Shown here: positions 44,103 to 52,903 of the stretch, piece after piece
How positions within the stretch are numbered: the stretch's first letter is position 1
How the letters are laid out: every line of letters begins with the position of its first letter
Origin: Piscirickettsiaceae bacterium
GTDB taxonomy: Bacteria > Pseudomonadota > Gammaproteobacteria > Nitrosococcales > Methylophagaceae
DNA length: 64,000 bases
Assembly (NCBI GenBank): GCA_013215775.1
Contig: JABSQO010000003.1
Span: 62,001 to 126,000, forward strand
Direction: 5' to 3'
The notes under the pieces: generated by a model
Told to the model about the DNA's origin: nothing
Seen by the model: the letters and a program-made list of their open reading frames with translations, nothing else
Databases searched by the model: none
Position numbers and translations under genes: made by a program

Positions 44103-44486
44103 TTAAGTTCTAATATAAGCAGTGTCGTAATTAACACTGATCTCAAGGTAATCACCTTTAGATGACGGAAAGATCACCGGCTCATGCCGAGGTCTCATGT
44201 ACTTGACGGATATGCCCGTTAGAGCGTCTGTATTGCCCAGCGTAAGCGCTTCCATCACCATTTCTGCAAGAGCAACACCCTTCTTACGATCAGTGTGTCT
44301 CACGATAACCTGAAACGACGTCTTCCTATAATTAGGAAGGTCGTAGTCAATCTGCTCGCCAATTAGAGGGGACACCAGCAGCACACCCTCCTCTACATTC
44401 TCTGGCATGTGATCTGCAAACAAATCCTCACCTGCAAACGCGATGCCCTTGCTCTCTAAATAACCAGCTATAGGCTCCAATTTCAT
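44103..44486 (-). CDS. Putative tail terminator protein
   Basis: A 127-residue protein (MKLEPIAGYLESKGI) with QVIVRHTDRKKGVALAEMVM, similar to the size and fold pattern of tail terminator/minor capsid proteins located just before the tail tube gene. Assignment rests mainly on position, length and this segment. Confidence 0.65.
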   Translation of the reverse strand: MKLEPIAGYLESKGIAFAGEDLFADHMPENVEEGVLLVSPLIGEQIDYDLPNYRKTSFQVIVRHTDRKKGVALAEMVMEALTLGNTDALTGISVKYMRPRHEPVIFPSSKGDYLEISVNYDTAYIRT

Positions 44487-44923
44487 AGCGAACCCTTTAT
44501 TGCCAGCATTACAGATTGAATAATTTCTTTCTCCAGCTTTTGAACCGCTCTTTCTAAATACTTCGGACCAACAACTTGACCATTTGCTCTCTGCTTTGCC
44601 AACGAGTCTTTGCCGAGGTTGTACTGACCCTCGTGCATTCTCGTTGCGTAATCACCGACAGTCTTATCTGGTCTGTGTGGCAGCGCTTTACTTTCGTTTA
44701 CAAAAATAGTGATTCGAGTTCTAGTGTTGAGACCAAATCTATCCTCTTGCAACTCAAGCGCATCTTCCAAGTTTCCCTCATCAACGGGTGCTTGCTTTTT
44801 TGCCAACTCCAGTATCTCTTTCGCCCCGCCTCGCATTGCATCTAGCGCTCTTGGGTTTGTCTTCTTGTGTTGATTGCTCAACATTGACGACACGGCGCTT
44901 ATGCCGCGAACTTCTAAGCCCAT
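44483..44923 (-). CDS. HK97 gp10-like head-tail/tail completion protein
   Basis: A 146-residue protein. The segment KEILELAKKQAPVDEGNLED, followed by a strand region and YATRMHEGQYNLGKDSLAKQ, matches the HK97 gp10 family. It overlaps both neighbours. Confidence 0.75.
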   Translation of the reverse strand: MGLEVRGISAVSSMLSNQHKKTNPRALDAMRGGAKEILELAKKQAPVDEGNLEDALELQEDRFGLNTRTRITIFVNESKALPHRPDKTVGDYATRMHEGQYNLGKDSLAKQRANGQVVGPKYLERAVQKLEKEIIQSVMLAIKGSL

Positions 44924-45255
44924 GCCACCAAATCAACCTGAACGTGGTCTACCCTGCCGTTCACGCTGAACCTTATATTCTTACTATCAACCTTCAGAGT
45001 GATGTCCGCTATTTCGACTTTATCCCCTAGATTTATTTTAGTTGTTGGCAAAAACAACAACCGCGAGGTGGACACAATCTCATCTATTTTGCCTCGTGAA
45101 GCAGAGCTGTCGGCACGAACCGACGTCTTTTCTCTCGAAACAACAAGGCGCACAACGCTACACAATGCCTGTCTGGGCTTTGCTAGCTTCTCTTGGCCAT
45201 ACAGGTCGGTAGACTTGGATGACTGAATTTGGCATGTAACGCTTGGTCTAATCAT
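44914..45255 (-). CDS. Putative head-closure/connector protein
   Basis: A 113-residue beta-rich protein (LFLPTTKINLGDKVEIADIT) first in the operon after the operator at 45288. Its position between head genes and gp10 fits a head-closure (stopper) role. No specific motif recognised. Confidence 0.5.
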   Translation of the reverse strand: MIRPSVTCQIQSSKSTDLYGQEKLAKPRQALCSVVRLVVSREKTSVRADSSASRGKIDEIVSTSRLLFLPTTKINLGDKVEIADITLKVDSKNIRFSVNGRVDHVQVDLVAWA

Positions 45256-45287
45256 GTAACAATCATACCACTTTAGGCTTAATTATT

Positions 45288-45305
45288 CCAGTCACCAGTG
45301 ACTTA
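45288..45305 (-). promoter_or_regulatory. Operator-promoter upstream of the 45.3-43.2 kb operon
   Basis: CCAGTCACCAGTGACTTA, in an AAAGAT-17 bp-AATAAT promoter (minus strand). It overlaps the last codons and stop of the upstream gene, whose C-terminal residues SHW are encoded by the operator itself. Confidence 0.7.
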
Positions 45306-46017
45306 TCTTTTCGCTCGAAACTATTGAGCTGCTGTTTGGGTGGAATACTTCCTTTCTGATGTCGCCGTACGTCTGACCTTCACCGGTTGGGGTGATGAAA
45401 AATGGCATCCCATGATGCTTGTGGCCTGTATTGGCATTTTTAACATACGCTTTGTTTTTGCCGCTCACCGCAATAGCGTAAAGTTGCGATTCGTTGTAGA
45501 TATTCAACAGCGACCCGCGAACTAGCGTAGAGATGTATCTGAGACTGCCCCAGCCCTTCCCTGCTCTGTCCGTGAATGAATAGTTGATCTCTCTATCAAA
45601 TTGACTTTTGACAGCTAAGATCGACGCTGTGCGACTCCAGCCTCGCTGTCTGGACATCATGCCCACTCTTAGCGACATATCGTTAAAGTGCTTCAACACG
45701 GCATGGTCGTCTCTACGCACCTGACTGTGAAACGAATCCATTACGTCGGCAATGGTTACGGTGGCTGAGTCGACAAAGTTATCATCAAGCGTTCCGTAGT
45801 TGGCCAACTTCCACATTTGAGAAGCAAGTCTTTGACTCTCCTCTCTGGCAAAGTCATTACTAACCTCCCATACAGCGTGTCTAAGGGCGGATCTCGTCAC
45901 CTCAGAACTCATAGTGGGTGATGTAGCAAATCTTCTAAGCAAGCCTTCTTTGCTCATAATGTGGGCGTTATACCGATCCACAAATGACTTTGTGACTGAG
46001 TTGATGTGATCAATCAT
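45292..46017 (-). CDS. Putative head morphogenesis/minor capsid protein
   Basis: A 241-residue protein starting at ATG 46017, 2 bp after the previous stop (an in-frame GTG at 46041 is possible). It is helical at the N-terminus, and near the C-terminus it has VKNANTGHKHHGMPFFITPT, resembling the C-terminal strand region of phage head-morphogenesis (Mu gpF-type) proteins. Located between the capsid and connector genes. Confidence 0.5.
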   Translation of the reverse strand: MIDHINSVTKSFVDRYNAHIMSKEGLLRRFATSPTMSSEVTRSALRHAVWEVSNDFAREESQRLASQMWKLANYGTLDDNFVDSATVTIADVMDSFHSQVRRDDHAVLKHFNDMSLRVGMMSRQRGWSRTASILAVKSQFDREINYSFTDRAGKGWGSLRYISTLVRGSLLNIYNESQLYAIAVSGKNKAYVKNANTGHKHHGMPFFITPTGEGQTYGDIRKEVFHPNSSSIVSSEKISHW

Positions 46018-46019
46018 AG

Positions 46020-46742
46020 TCAACCTATCCTTCTGCTCCACGTAATGTAGCCGGTCAGGTATCGTAGTGCCTTTTCACTCACCGCCAGTACAAGTGGCTT
46101 CCCAGGGCGAAACATGTTGGAACTCTCACCAACCGTTTCGGACATCAAACCAGTGCGCCGCTTGTCCTCAACCGTGTCGCCGCCCATCATGAAGTCCGCC
46201 TCGGCTATCTGCGCTTTGGCGATTGCAGCCAACAGGTCAGAATCAATCAAAGTCAGATCAACCTCCGAGATGTTGCCAATGTTAAAATTCAGCTTGGTAA
46301 TGTTCACGTAAGCCTCGATCATTGCCGCTTTCTTCTGTCGATCTGTAGACCCAGACCAAATATCAATACCGACCATATCGAGAGAGGTCAATAGCGCCTG
46401 GTTGTAGGTTTGAAACGACGTTTCACCCACCACAAGCGTATTTGCCGCCTCTACGACGTATCGAGAGGTGCTGGTGACAATACCTAACGCCGTCACCATT
46501 GTCAGTTCGACTGTTCTTAATCCCTTTATTGCACCCACAGCAAGGGTATTCTCAGGGGAGTTTACCGTGATGGCCGTACCTGAGTCGCCATCATTGATAG
46601 TGACCGTGGTCTCTGCGACCAGTTCGGTATTGTCTTCCGAAAGGACTCTGTACGTTGCCGATGTTGGAGATACTAAATTGTCGTTATCATCGACAAACTG
46701 CATCTCAACCTTAACTATCGAACCATCGCGATAAATTTCCAT
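46020..46742 (-). CDS. Putative head-tail connector protein
   Basis: A 240-residue protein in two parts: a beta-rich N-terminal domain (KVEMQFVDDNDNLVSPTSAT) and a helical C-terminal part (DRQKKAAMIEAYVNITKLNF). The latter resembles head-tail adaptor helices. Position downstream of the major capsid protein supports a connector role. Confidence 0.5.
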   Translation of the reverse strand: MEIYRDGSIVKVEMQFVDDNDNLVSPTSATYRVLSEDNTELVAETTVTINDGDSGTAITVNSPENTLAVGAIKGLRTVELTMVTALGIVTSTSRYVVEAANTLVVGETSFQTYNQALLTSLDMVGIDIWSGSTDRQKKAAMIEAYVNITKLNFNIGNISEVDLTLIDSDLLAAIAKAQIAEADFMMGGDTVEDKRRTGLMSETVGESSNMFRPGKPLVLAVSEKALRYLTGYITWSRRIG

Positions 46743-46749
46743 CTGTTAA

Positions 46750-47226
46750 TTACCCCTGCGCTGTAACGATTGCGTCAATCAGGCCAGCAATGCTGTTCGA
46801 CTTAGCGCCAAACTCTCCAGCAATCTCGCGGACGCCTACAATGCCTTTTTCATCAGCAACAACTTCCAACTGCTCTCGCGTGTACTTGGCCGTTTTAACA
46901 GACTCTTTCGGCGCTTGACTGTTCATCTTTTGAATGTACTTCTCAACGCCAGTTCGATTGTCTTCGCCATCCGCAGTAGATTCAACAACGGGCAAAGTAA
47001 CCTCGGCCGTCGATGGTGCTGGCATATTTGCGTTTTCAATAACTACGTTTGCGGGGCTTGAATTGCCGCCATTTTCAAACTCACATCGCATTGCCGCCGA
47101 AAGACGGAACGCCTGGGTTTTGGTGACCGCCTCGATAGACAAGCCATCTTTAAATTCGATACCACCCGCCACACCTGTCAAATGGTTAAAGCCTAATTCT
47201 AAAATTCTTAACTTTTGTAGTGACAT
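46750..47226 (-). CDS. Head-region protein, unknown function
   Basis: A 158-residue protein from ATG 47226 with an AGGAGG ribosome-binding site. The C-terminal segment TREQLEVVADEKGIVGVREI, then FGAKSNSIAGLIDAIV, resembles a SAP/HeH-type helix-extended-loop-helix motif often found in phage proteins beside the capsid gene. Confidence 0.55.
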   Translation of the reverse strand: MSLQKLRILELGFNHLTGVAGGIEFKDGLSIEAVTKTQAFRLSAAMRCEFENGGNSSPANVVIENANMPAPSTAEVTLPVVESTADGEDNRTGVEKYIQKMNSQAPKESVKTAKYTREQLEVVADEKGIVGVREIAGEFGAKSNSIAGLIDAIVTAQG

Positions 47227-47240
47227 CACTACCTCCTAAT

Positions 47241-47276
47241 AAACAAAAACGGGCAATGGAAAAAACCATCACCCGT
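47241..47276 (-). terminator. Rho-independent terminator after the capsid operon
   Basis: On the minus strand ACGGGTGATGG pairs with CCATTGCCCGT (11 bp with two G-U pairs) around a T6 loop, followed by TTTTGTTT. It lies downstream of both the capsid stop and the operator at 47284, so it would cut off transcripts from either unless read through. Confidence 0.8.
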
Positions 47277-47283
47277 TCTATTC

Positions 47284-47301
47284 TAAGTCACTTGTGACTT
47301 A
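47284..47301 (-). promoter_or_regulatory. Operator-promoter upstream of the 47.2-45.3 kb operon
   Basis: TAAGTCACTTGTGACTTA, full palindrome, in a TGGATA-17 bp-TAGAAT promoter (minus strand). A terminator follows within about 10 bp. Confidence 0.8.
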
Positions 47302-47310
47302 TTATCCAGC

Positions 47311-48216
47311 TTAAATGTTCTGGATACCTTGGATACGCGCCAAAGACTTAGTGCTCTTCAGAGCAGTACCGCAGTACCATTTAAGACGTGTGCGAGTCGC
47401 ATCTTTGTTCTGTACCGTACCGATGTCTTCAACAACGATACCAGCAGAGCTGCCGCCGTAGATAGCGTGTAAGCCATCAACTTCATTCAAACGCATAGCG
47501 TAGATAGAAGTGGCCGCAGTCTCAGTACCTTGAACTTCGTCAATTGGTAAGAAGTCATTAACGATGATTGGAATACCGTTGTGACCTGGAACCGCACGAC
47601 CGAAGTTCTCAATCATAATGCTTTCAGGCAATGTACCACCCATAGCGCGTAGCAATGCGCGGTAGGCACGTAAAGTACCAGAACGCATCATAATCGCATC
47701 AGCACCGTTTGGAACTGCGTCTAACAACTCGTCTAACATTGTTAAAGTAATAGGAGCGCCATTAGCACCGGCAGTGATCGTCTGACCACCTGTAACTAAA
47801 GATGCAACACCATCAAACTCTTTAGCATTAGTACCGTTATCACCAATCGCTAAAGTGCGACGGAATTTTCGAGCAAGACCTTTTGCTTTTTGAGCGATTT
47901 GAATAGCTTTTTGGCTATTGTGATCACCCATTGTCGCGTCAAGGAATTTGTCCACATCCACATCACCAGCTAAAACTCGTAAGTTCGCAGTGACTTCGGT
48001 AAAGGTTGACGCTTCTTCGTTCACAGTATCGTTCACTGGATCTAAGAAATCGCCTTCTGAAATAGTGTTTTCACGGTTATAGACATAAGCCTTACCGTTC
48101 ACACCCATAAATGGAAGCAACGCAAATAATTCATCCTTGTCGATGATTTCTTCAATCACACCAGAGACAAGTTGATTATTCGACAGCTTCTCAGCTTCTA
48201 CACGTAATAGTGCCAT
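47311..48216 (-). CDS. Major capsid protein
   Basis: A 301-residue protein. After an N-terminal arm it has blocks typical of HK97-fold capsid proteins: LFALLPFMGVNGKAYVYNRE, KAIQIAQKAKGLARKFRRTL, IMMRSGTLRAYRALLRAMGG, VPGHNGIPIIVNDFLP. The end, RTRLKWYCGTALKS, fits the P domain strand. It follows scaffold and portal and has its own operator/promoter at 48270, consistent with high late expression. Codon choice is regular (many GCA/CGT-type codons), as in highly expressed genes. Confidence 0.9.
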   Translation of the reverse strand: MALLRVEAEKLSNNQLVSGVIEEIIDKDELFALLPFMGVNGKAYVYNRENTISEGDFLDPVNDTVNEEASTFTEVTANLRVLAGDVDVDKFLDATMGDHNSQKAIQIAQKAKGLARKFRRTLAIGDNGTNAKEFDGVASLVTGGQTITAGANGAPITLTMLDELLDAVPNGADAIMMRSGTLRAYRALLRAMGGTLPESIMIENFGRAVPGHNGIPIIVNDFLPIDEVQGTETAATSIYAMRLNEVDGLHAIYGGSSAGIVVEDIGTVQNKDATRTRLKWYCGTALKSTKSLARIQGIQNI

Positions 48217-48269
48217 TCTTTCTAACTCCTAAAAAAATAGATATGTCGATTTAACTAACCGGTAAGAGA

Positions 48270-48287
48270 TAAGTCAGTCGTGACTTA
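48270..48287 (-). promoter_or_regulatory. Operator copy upstream of the capsid gene
   Basis: TAAGTCAGTCGTGACTTA. The -10 in the standard register (TATCTC) is weak, but another candidate, TATAAT, overlaps the upstream edge on the minus strand. Confidence 0.75.
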
Positions 48288-48305
48288 TTATACAGGATAG
48301 AGGTT

Positions 48306-49214
48306 TTATTTACTAGAGTTAAGAGCCGCTTCGATCTTGCTTGCGCCTTTCAACTCAATCTTGATTTCCTTGGTCTTACCACCACCAGGCTTGGAATCAC
48401 CACCTGGCTTAGCTTGGGATCTAACAATGTGGTCGCGATCAGGGTCAGCATCAACAATCTTGGCAATAGCAGCTTCAAACCCAAGAGGTTTGCCCTCGCC
48501 ATCTACAAGCATTGTGCGGCCATCCGTACCAACAGTTTTGTCATAAGCAATTACGCTGCCATCTTCCACATCAAAGTGGCTACCGTAGATAATTCGAGCT
48601 TTAGAAGACGTCAGAGTTAATTTGTCACCAATATAGCCAGAGGCGTCGAATGAATGACCCACCGTCAAGTTGTTGATCGTCGTATCCTTGCCGGATAGTT
48701 TTGATTTCAACTTTTCGATTTCAGTCGTCAGTTCGCCCTTGTCTTTATTTTGCTGTTCAACCATTTGCTGACGCAATTTATCCCACTCGCCCTTTTTCTC
48801 AAGCTCTGTGGTCTTCGCGTCTTTCTGCGTTTGAATCAACTTTCTAACTTCTTCCAAGTCAATGCCGTCAAACTTGCCAAGATCGGATTTCAACTTTTCG
48901 ATCTCATCAGTTTGTAGTTTCAGCGTTGCCTTTTTGCTCATCACTTCTTTCAGCAGTTTCGCTTCTGCGTCTGACGGAGTGTTGCTCTTACCCTTGTTGT
49001 CGTTGTCGTTGTCGTCGTCATTGGCGTTGCCGCCTTTGTTGTCGCCGTCGTTGTTGGAATTGTCATCATTGTCGTTATCGCCGGTACCTTTGTTGTCGTC
49101 GCCATCATTTACGCCGTCAGCACCTACTCCGCGATTTGACTCCGGATTCTCTTCCCAATACGCCGTCCACTCTAACGAATACGGGTCTGTTGGTTTACTC
49201 ATCGTTTTAAACAT
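48306..49214 (-). CDS. Scaffold-like protein with Asp/Asn/Gly-rich linker
   Basis: A 302-residue protein from ATG 49214, which has AAAGG eight bases upstream. Residues 25-75 are almost only D, N, G and K, a disordered linker encoded by near-repetitive GAC/AAC/GGC codons. A coiled coil follows (LQTDEIEKLKSDLGKFDGID), then DASGYIGDKLTLTSSKARI and a C-terminal DDxDRDHIV-like region. Lies between portal and capsid, the scaffold position. Confidence 0.75.
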   Translation of the reverse strand: MFKTMSKPTDPYSLEWTAYWEENPESNRGVGADGVNDGDDNKGTGDNDNDDNSNNDGDNKGGNANDDDNDNDNKGKSNTPSDAEAKLLKEVMSKKATLKLQTDEIEKLKSDLGKFDGIDLEEVRKLIQTQKDAKTTELEKKGEWDKLRQQMVEQQNKDKGELTTEIEKLKSKLSGKDTTINNLTVGHSFDASGYIGDKLTLTSSKARIIYGSHFDVEDGSVIAYDKTVGTDGRTMLVDGEGKPLGFEAAIAKIVDADPDRDHIVRSQAKPGGDSKPGGGKTKEIKIELKGASKIEAALNSSK

Positions 49215-49269
49215 TGTTATTACCTTTCTTTTGACCATTCACTTGGTCGTCATTTATCAACTTGGCCTA

Positions 49270-50799
49270 TCACTTAGCCATACTGGTGTCATTTCCCCCG
49301 TCGGGTTTTTGACTTTTCTCTAGCGCCCCGTCTAATGACGAGCTGCCGGAAATTGGTTCGGGAGCAGCCGGTGGCCACGCCTTCAAATCTGAAATCATTG
49401 TTGCTTTAATACTCTTCTCAATCTGTGGGAACAGTTTGTCGATTAATAGCTTCATCTGCTCTTGTCTTACGCTGTCAGGCGCCGCAACGAGAGATAGTCG
49501 CTCTGCTATGTCAAACTCGTCATACAGACCACGTACGTCAAAATCGTCTGGATACTTAACAATCTCCTCATTGGAGTCGTCTTCGCCATTCCATAGGTTG
49601 ACCAGGTGAATCATTTTCTCTTCCGCTCGATCTAGCGCATCCGCCTTTGAAGCAAGCAAAGCATTGACACGCTCGAAGTCATACGCTTTCGCAACGCCAG
49701 AGCTATTGTCGATACCAGCAGAGTTGTCAGACTTGGTTCGCTCTCCAGCCATACCAACAGAGTGATAAATCTCGTTGATAATCTTCTGGATAACTGTAAC
49801 TATTATTTCCGCTTGTTTTGGATCTGGTGACAGGTAAAATGGTGCATTACCGCTCTCGCCGTCGTACGTGAACATTCTCTTCGTTCCCATTTCCACTAAC
49901 TTGTCAAAGCCATCGTCGCCAGGCAAAAGCCCCTGAGCTGGCATTGCCAATTGCGAGAATGTTTGATCTTGGATAATTGCATCGAGGTTAGACAGGTAGT
50001 TTGCAACCGCTCTGTCCAAGTAAGCTATGTCGCCAATCAACGATGGGGACTTGTAAAGATCATCAGTCTCAACGTGATCCACCTTAATGACGGGAACTTC
50101 GCCCAGCCCGTGTTCGCCGTCATCCTTTAGGCTGACAACTGTTTTTCGACCCTCTTTAACTTCCTCAAGGAGATACCACTCATTTCTAGTCCATAGGCGA
50201 TATTGGTTGGATACGTTGCCTGACGACTCCATAGGGTCTTCGTCATCGCGAGCAATCTCGCGCAACAAGATCCAATTCAACTTACCAAAGTCGTCATAGC
50301 TCATGTCCAAAACATCTTGGGGAGACGCGACGTAGGAAAACGTGCGAATACCTAACTCTTTATGCTCAGCGACGGTCTCCGCTTTCGTTCCTGCGCCCGT
50401 GTTGTCGACTACGATCCATATTCGCCCGAATGTGGATGACTTGATAGACACCTGCCGCATGTACTGTTCGATATTGAGGTCGTTACGAGTGGACGCTTTC
50501 CAGAATTTCTTAACCGAATCTGAAGCGTCCTTTTCATTACGCTCTATGTTTGCTTTAAATATGTACTTGTTGACCAAATCAACAATCTCACGAGAATGAT
50601 TGAATCTGTAGGCACGTTCGACGCGCTTTTTAAACTCTTCTGGGCCTTCTTTCACATACTCAAAAATGTGATCGGCAAACCAATCTCGCCCACCTTGATA
50701 GCACGCCTCTAAAAATTGCCAGTGCGCCAGAGTCGCCTGATAGTCAGGATGACGTCTAGCAATAAGTTTTTTTAGCTTCTTTGGGTCTTCAAAATCCAT
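49270..50799 (-). CDS. Portal protein
   Basis: A 509-residue protein forming the dodecameric DNA channel. The mid region has RAVANYLSNLDAIIQDQTFS and ISQ-type helices, then KSDNSAGIDNSSGVAKAYDF, matching the portal clip/stem segment. It lies between terL and scaffold. The C-terminal 30 residues are low-complexity. Confidence 0.85.
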   Translation of the reverse strand: MDFEDPKKLKKLIARRHPDYQATLAHWQFLEACYQGGRDWFADHIFEYVKEGPEEFKKRVERAYRFNHSREIVDLVNKYIFKANIERNEKDASDSVKKFWKASTRNDLNIEQYMRQVSIKSSTFGRIWIVVDNTGAGTKAETVAEHKELGIRTFSYVASPQDVLDMSYDDFGKLNWILLREIARDDEDPMESSGNVSNQYRLWTRNEWYLLEEVKEGRKTVVSLKDDGEHGLGEVPVIKVDHVETDDLYKSPSLIGDIAYLDRAVANYLSNLDAIIQDQTFSQLAMPAQGLLPGDDGFDKLVEMGTKRMFTYDGESGNAPFYLSPDPKQAEIIVTVIQKIINEIYHSVGMAGERTKSDNSAGIDNSSGVAKAYDFERVNALLASKADALDRAEEKMIHLVNLWNGEDDSNEEIVKYPDDFDVRGLYDEFDIAERLSLVAAPDSVRQEQMKLLIDKLFPQIEKSIKATMISDLKAWPPAAPEPISGSSSLDGALEKSQKPDGGNDTSMAK

Positions 50800-50826
50800 A
50801 AATTTACCTTAGCCTAATGTTAGGAG

Positions 50827-50844
50827 TTTAGTCACTCGTGACTT
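50827..50844 (-). promoter_or_regulatory. Operator-promoter upstream of portal/scaffold
   Basis: TTAGTCACTCGTGACTTA. On the minus strand a consensus -35 TTGACA is followed by an 18-bp spacer containing the palindrome, then TAAACT. Confidence 0.85.
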
Positions 50845-50856
50845 ACTTTGTCAAGC

Positions 50857-52116
50857 CTACAAACTCACACCGATGATTTGAACTTTGCGAACTGGATACT
50901 CTAATTCAATCGGGTAACCAATCGCATCGGTGCTGTGTTCTATGTTCATTGTTTTGTCCACATCTCGCGTGCCAGGCTTGTATATGGTCTGCTCAAGCGA
51001 ATCAATGAGAAATTTACACCCTCTATCGACCTTGAATTTAATATCACCGTTGCCGCTCTTTAACATGCGATTTACAGCATTAACTCGGTCTGCAATTTTC
51101 GGATGTTTTCTTCTGTGCTTAATTCGCTTAAAGCCCTTTTCGCGGAAAATATCGAGGTCAGTTTCGCCCCTGGCGTGCTGTGTCCAACCACCTGCGGGAT
51201 CGGGGTAGACCGTCACCTGCTTCAGTTTTCTCCAGAACCTTCTCTCCAGCTCGTTACACACCTCTTCCGTGTTTGAGCCGAATAGGACCAGCTCTCCGAC
51301 AGCCCACAGCTCGCCATTGAGTTGTGGCTGCAATATGACCGTACTCATTGGATCGATGTTGAAATCCTGTCCAATCCATATTGGAAGCGTTGGGTTAAAG
51401 TCGTACCGACCGACATGAAGGTTTCTATCGAAGGCGTGATACACCCGACCGCTCATTGTCTCGAAACTTGCCTCGAACTCCTGTTTGAATGATTTCTCAT
51501 CCATATCAGCCCGGGCAGCCTCAATCTCCGCCGCCGGGATAAATGGAGACATGATTGTTGGGAACTGCCAGCTCGCCCACATACCCGCTTTGCGTAATTC
51601 GTCTTTCTGACCCAGCGTCCACACTTCATAAAGGTGGTTGTATGATTTTGGTGTGCCGATGAACAGCGCGTGTCCGCCTGTCGATGCGAGTGTTGGTCGA
51701 AGAACCAAACTCCACACCTCTGCCCTCATATCCTGAAACTCATCAAGAACAACATAGTGAAGTCCGACACCACGAAGACTGTCCGGCTTGTCAGCGCCCT
51801 TCAGCTCAACAATCGTCCCGTTTACCAACCAAATAGTCATGCTGGTCTCGTTCAGCTTTTTAACCCACTTTCGAGGGAATGAATCGAGTAGTTCTTGCCA
51901 CATGATTTGTTTGGCCATTCGATATGTTGGCGCCACGTACCATATCAATCTCTTTTGAATTTTGGCCGCATTTACAATTGCCGTTTTAGCAAGCTGAGTT
52001 TTGCCCCACCGACGGCCTGCGACAACCACCTTAAACCTAGACCTGTAGTTAAAAACCTCTGCTTGACCAGGGTGCAAGGCCAGGCGAATGCTTTGAGATA
52101 AAGTATTAACCTTCAT
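50857..52116 (-). CDS. terL: Terminase large subunit
   Basis: The packaging motor ATPase and nuclease, 419 residues from ATG 52116 (an upstream in-frame start at 52149 would overlap terS further). Walker A is VVAGRRWGKTQLAK, Walker B is YVVLDEFQDMR, and IGTPKSYNHLYEVW is the coupling motif region. The nuclease domain has IGQDFNIDPMS, VYPDPAGGW and HSTDAIGY with the acidic residues. Overlaps terS by 11 bp. Confidence 0.95.
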   Translation of the reverse strand: MKVNTLSQSIRLALHPGQAEVFNYRSRFKVVVAGRRWGKTQLAKTAIVNAAKIQKRLIWYVAPTYRMAKQIMWQELLDSFPRKWVKKLNETSMTIWLVNGTIVELKGADKPDSLRGVGLHYVVLDEFQDMRAEVWSLVLRPTLASTGGHALFIGTPKSYNHLYEVWTLGQKDELRKAGMWASWQFPTIMSPFIPAAEIEAARADMDEKSFKQEFEASFETMSGRVYHAFDRNLHVGRYDFNPTLPIWIGQDFNIDPMSTVILQPQLNGELWAVGELVLFGSNTEEVCNELERRFWRKLKQVTVYPDPAGGWTQHARGETDLDIFREKGFKRIKHRRKHPKIADRVNAVNRMLKSGNGDIKFKVDRGCKFLIDSLEQTIYKPGTRDVDKTMNIEHSTDAIGYPIELEYPVRKVQIIGVSL

Positions 52117-52792
52117 CTGCAACAATCCCTTCTTCCGCTTCCTCGTCAAACCCTTCTTCTACGATGTCTTGCGAGCCGTCCTCCAAGATGCCGCCAAGCC
52201 CATCTCCAACGCCCATAGTTTGAGCAGACGCTTTATTCCTAATGTCATCCATTTCTTTCTCTGTCAGCAGTACAATTGGCAATTCAGGTAGGTCGTCCAG
52301 ATCAACAAACCCCTCCTGGTCAATGCCTAGCGCCTTCCATGCTTGATCCATAGTTCTGCCAGCAATTTGAGCCATTAGGTTCAGCACTTTCATATCCGGT
52401 TCTGCGGCGGCCACACCACCCGTATCTTTGATAGCTTTTTGAGCCATCATCATCATCATCTTGCTAATGTTCTCTTGGGTCTTAAACGCTCGCTCTTTGC
52501 TTTCGTGAACTCGCATCGGAAGAATTTTTGCGTTCTTAGCGACCTCATCTTTGATCGACTCTTCAGCCCCAGAAACTATTGACTCTGACTTAGCGCCCTT
52601 GAGGATTCCGTCTGCTTTGAATTTTCTTGAAAGGTGCTCGCGAGATGAGCCAATTTTTTCCGCTATTTGAGACAACGTGAATTCGCCAGACTCCCACAAT
52701 GCTTTAGCTTCCGCCCACTGCGCGGGGGTGATTCGCTTAGCTGGTCTCTTCTTTGGCTTTTTGCTTTCTTCTTCTTTCTCAGCCACGATCAT
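52106..52792 (-). CDS. terS: Terminase small subunit
   Basis: A 228-residue DNA-recognition subunit. Residues 20-58 form a helix-turn-helix (TPAQWAEAKALWESGEFTLS, then IAEKIGSSREHLSRKF). The middle is helical and Met-rich, for oligomerisation, and the C-terminal tail is very acidic (DEEAEEGIVADEG), probably contacting terL. The start is preceded by TTTGGAGA directly after an intrinsic terminator. Confidence 0.85.
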   Translation of the reverse strand: MIVAEKEEESKKPKKRPAKRITPAQWAEAKALWESGEFTLSQIAEKIGSSREHLSRKFKADGILKGAKSESIVSGAEESIKDEVAKNAKILPMRVHESKERAFKTQENISKMMMMMAQKAIKDTGGVAAAEPDMKVLNLMAQIAGRTMDQAWKALGIDQEGFVDLDDLPELPIVLLTEKEMDDIRNKASAQTMGVGDGLGGILEDGSQDIVEEGFDEEAEEGIVADEG

Positions 52793-52877
52793 TCTCCAAA
52801 AAAATACGAGCGGTGGGGAAACCGCTCATTTGGAGGAGATCTGTCTGCCGTAGCAGAGTCTTTCTCGAATTGTTCAT
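52779..52877 (-). CDS. Possible 32-residue leader peptide spanning a terminator upstream of terS
   Basis: ATG 52877, preceded by GAAGGACATATAAT, opens a frame of 32 codons (MNNSRKTLLRQTDLLQ...) that reads through the terminator hairpin at 52808-52827 and stops 12 bp inside terS. Its translation could decide whether the hairpin forms. Existence is unproven. Confidence 0.4.
   Translation of the reverse strand: MNNSRKTLLRQTDLLQMSGFPTARIFLENDRG
52798..52827 (-). terminator. Intrinsic terminator/attenuator directly before terS
   Basis: GAGCGGT and ACCGCTC form a 7-bp stem with a 6-nt loop, followed by T7 on the minus strand, ending 6 bp before the terS start. It sits between the operator/promoter at 52904 and terS, so it must be read through for packaging genes to be expressed from that promoter. 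Confidence 0.8.
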
Positions 52878-52903
52878 ATTATATGTCCTTCTCTTGCCAT
52901 ATT

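Noticed and set aside
48960-49110. Microsatellite-like GTC/GTT repetition
   Set aside because: It lies in frame in the scaffold-like gene and encodes its Asp/Asn/Gly linker.
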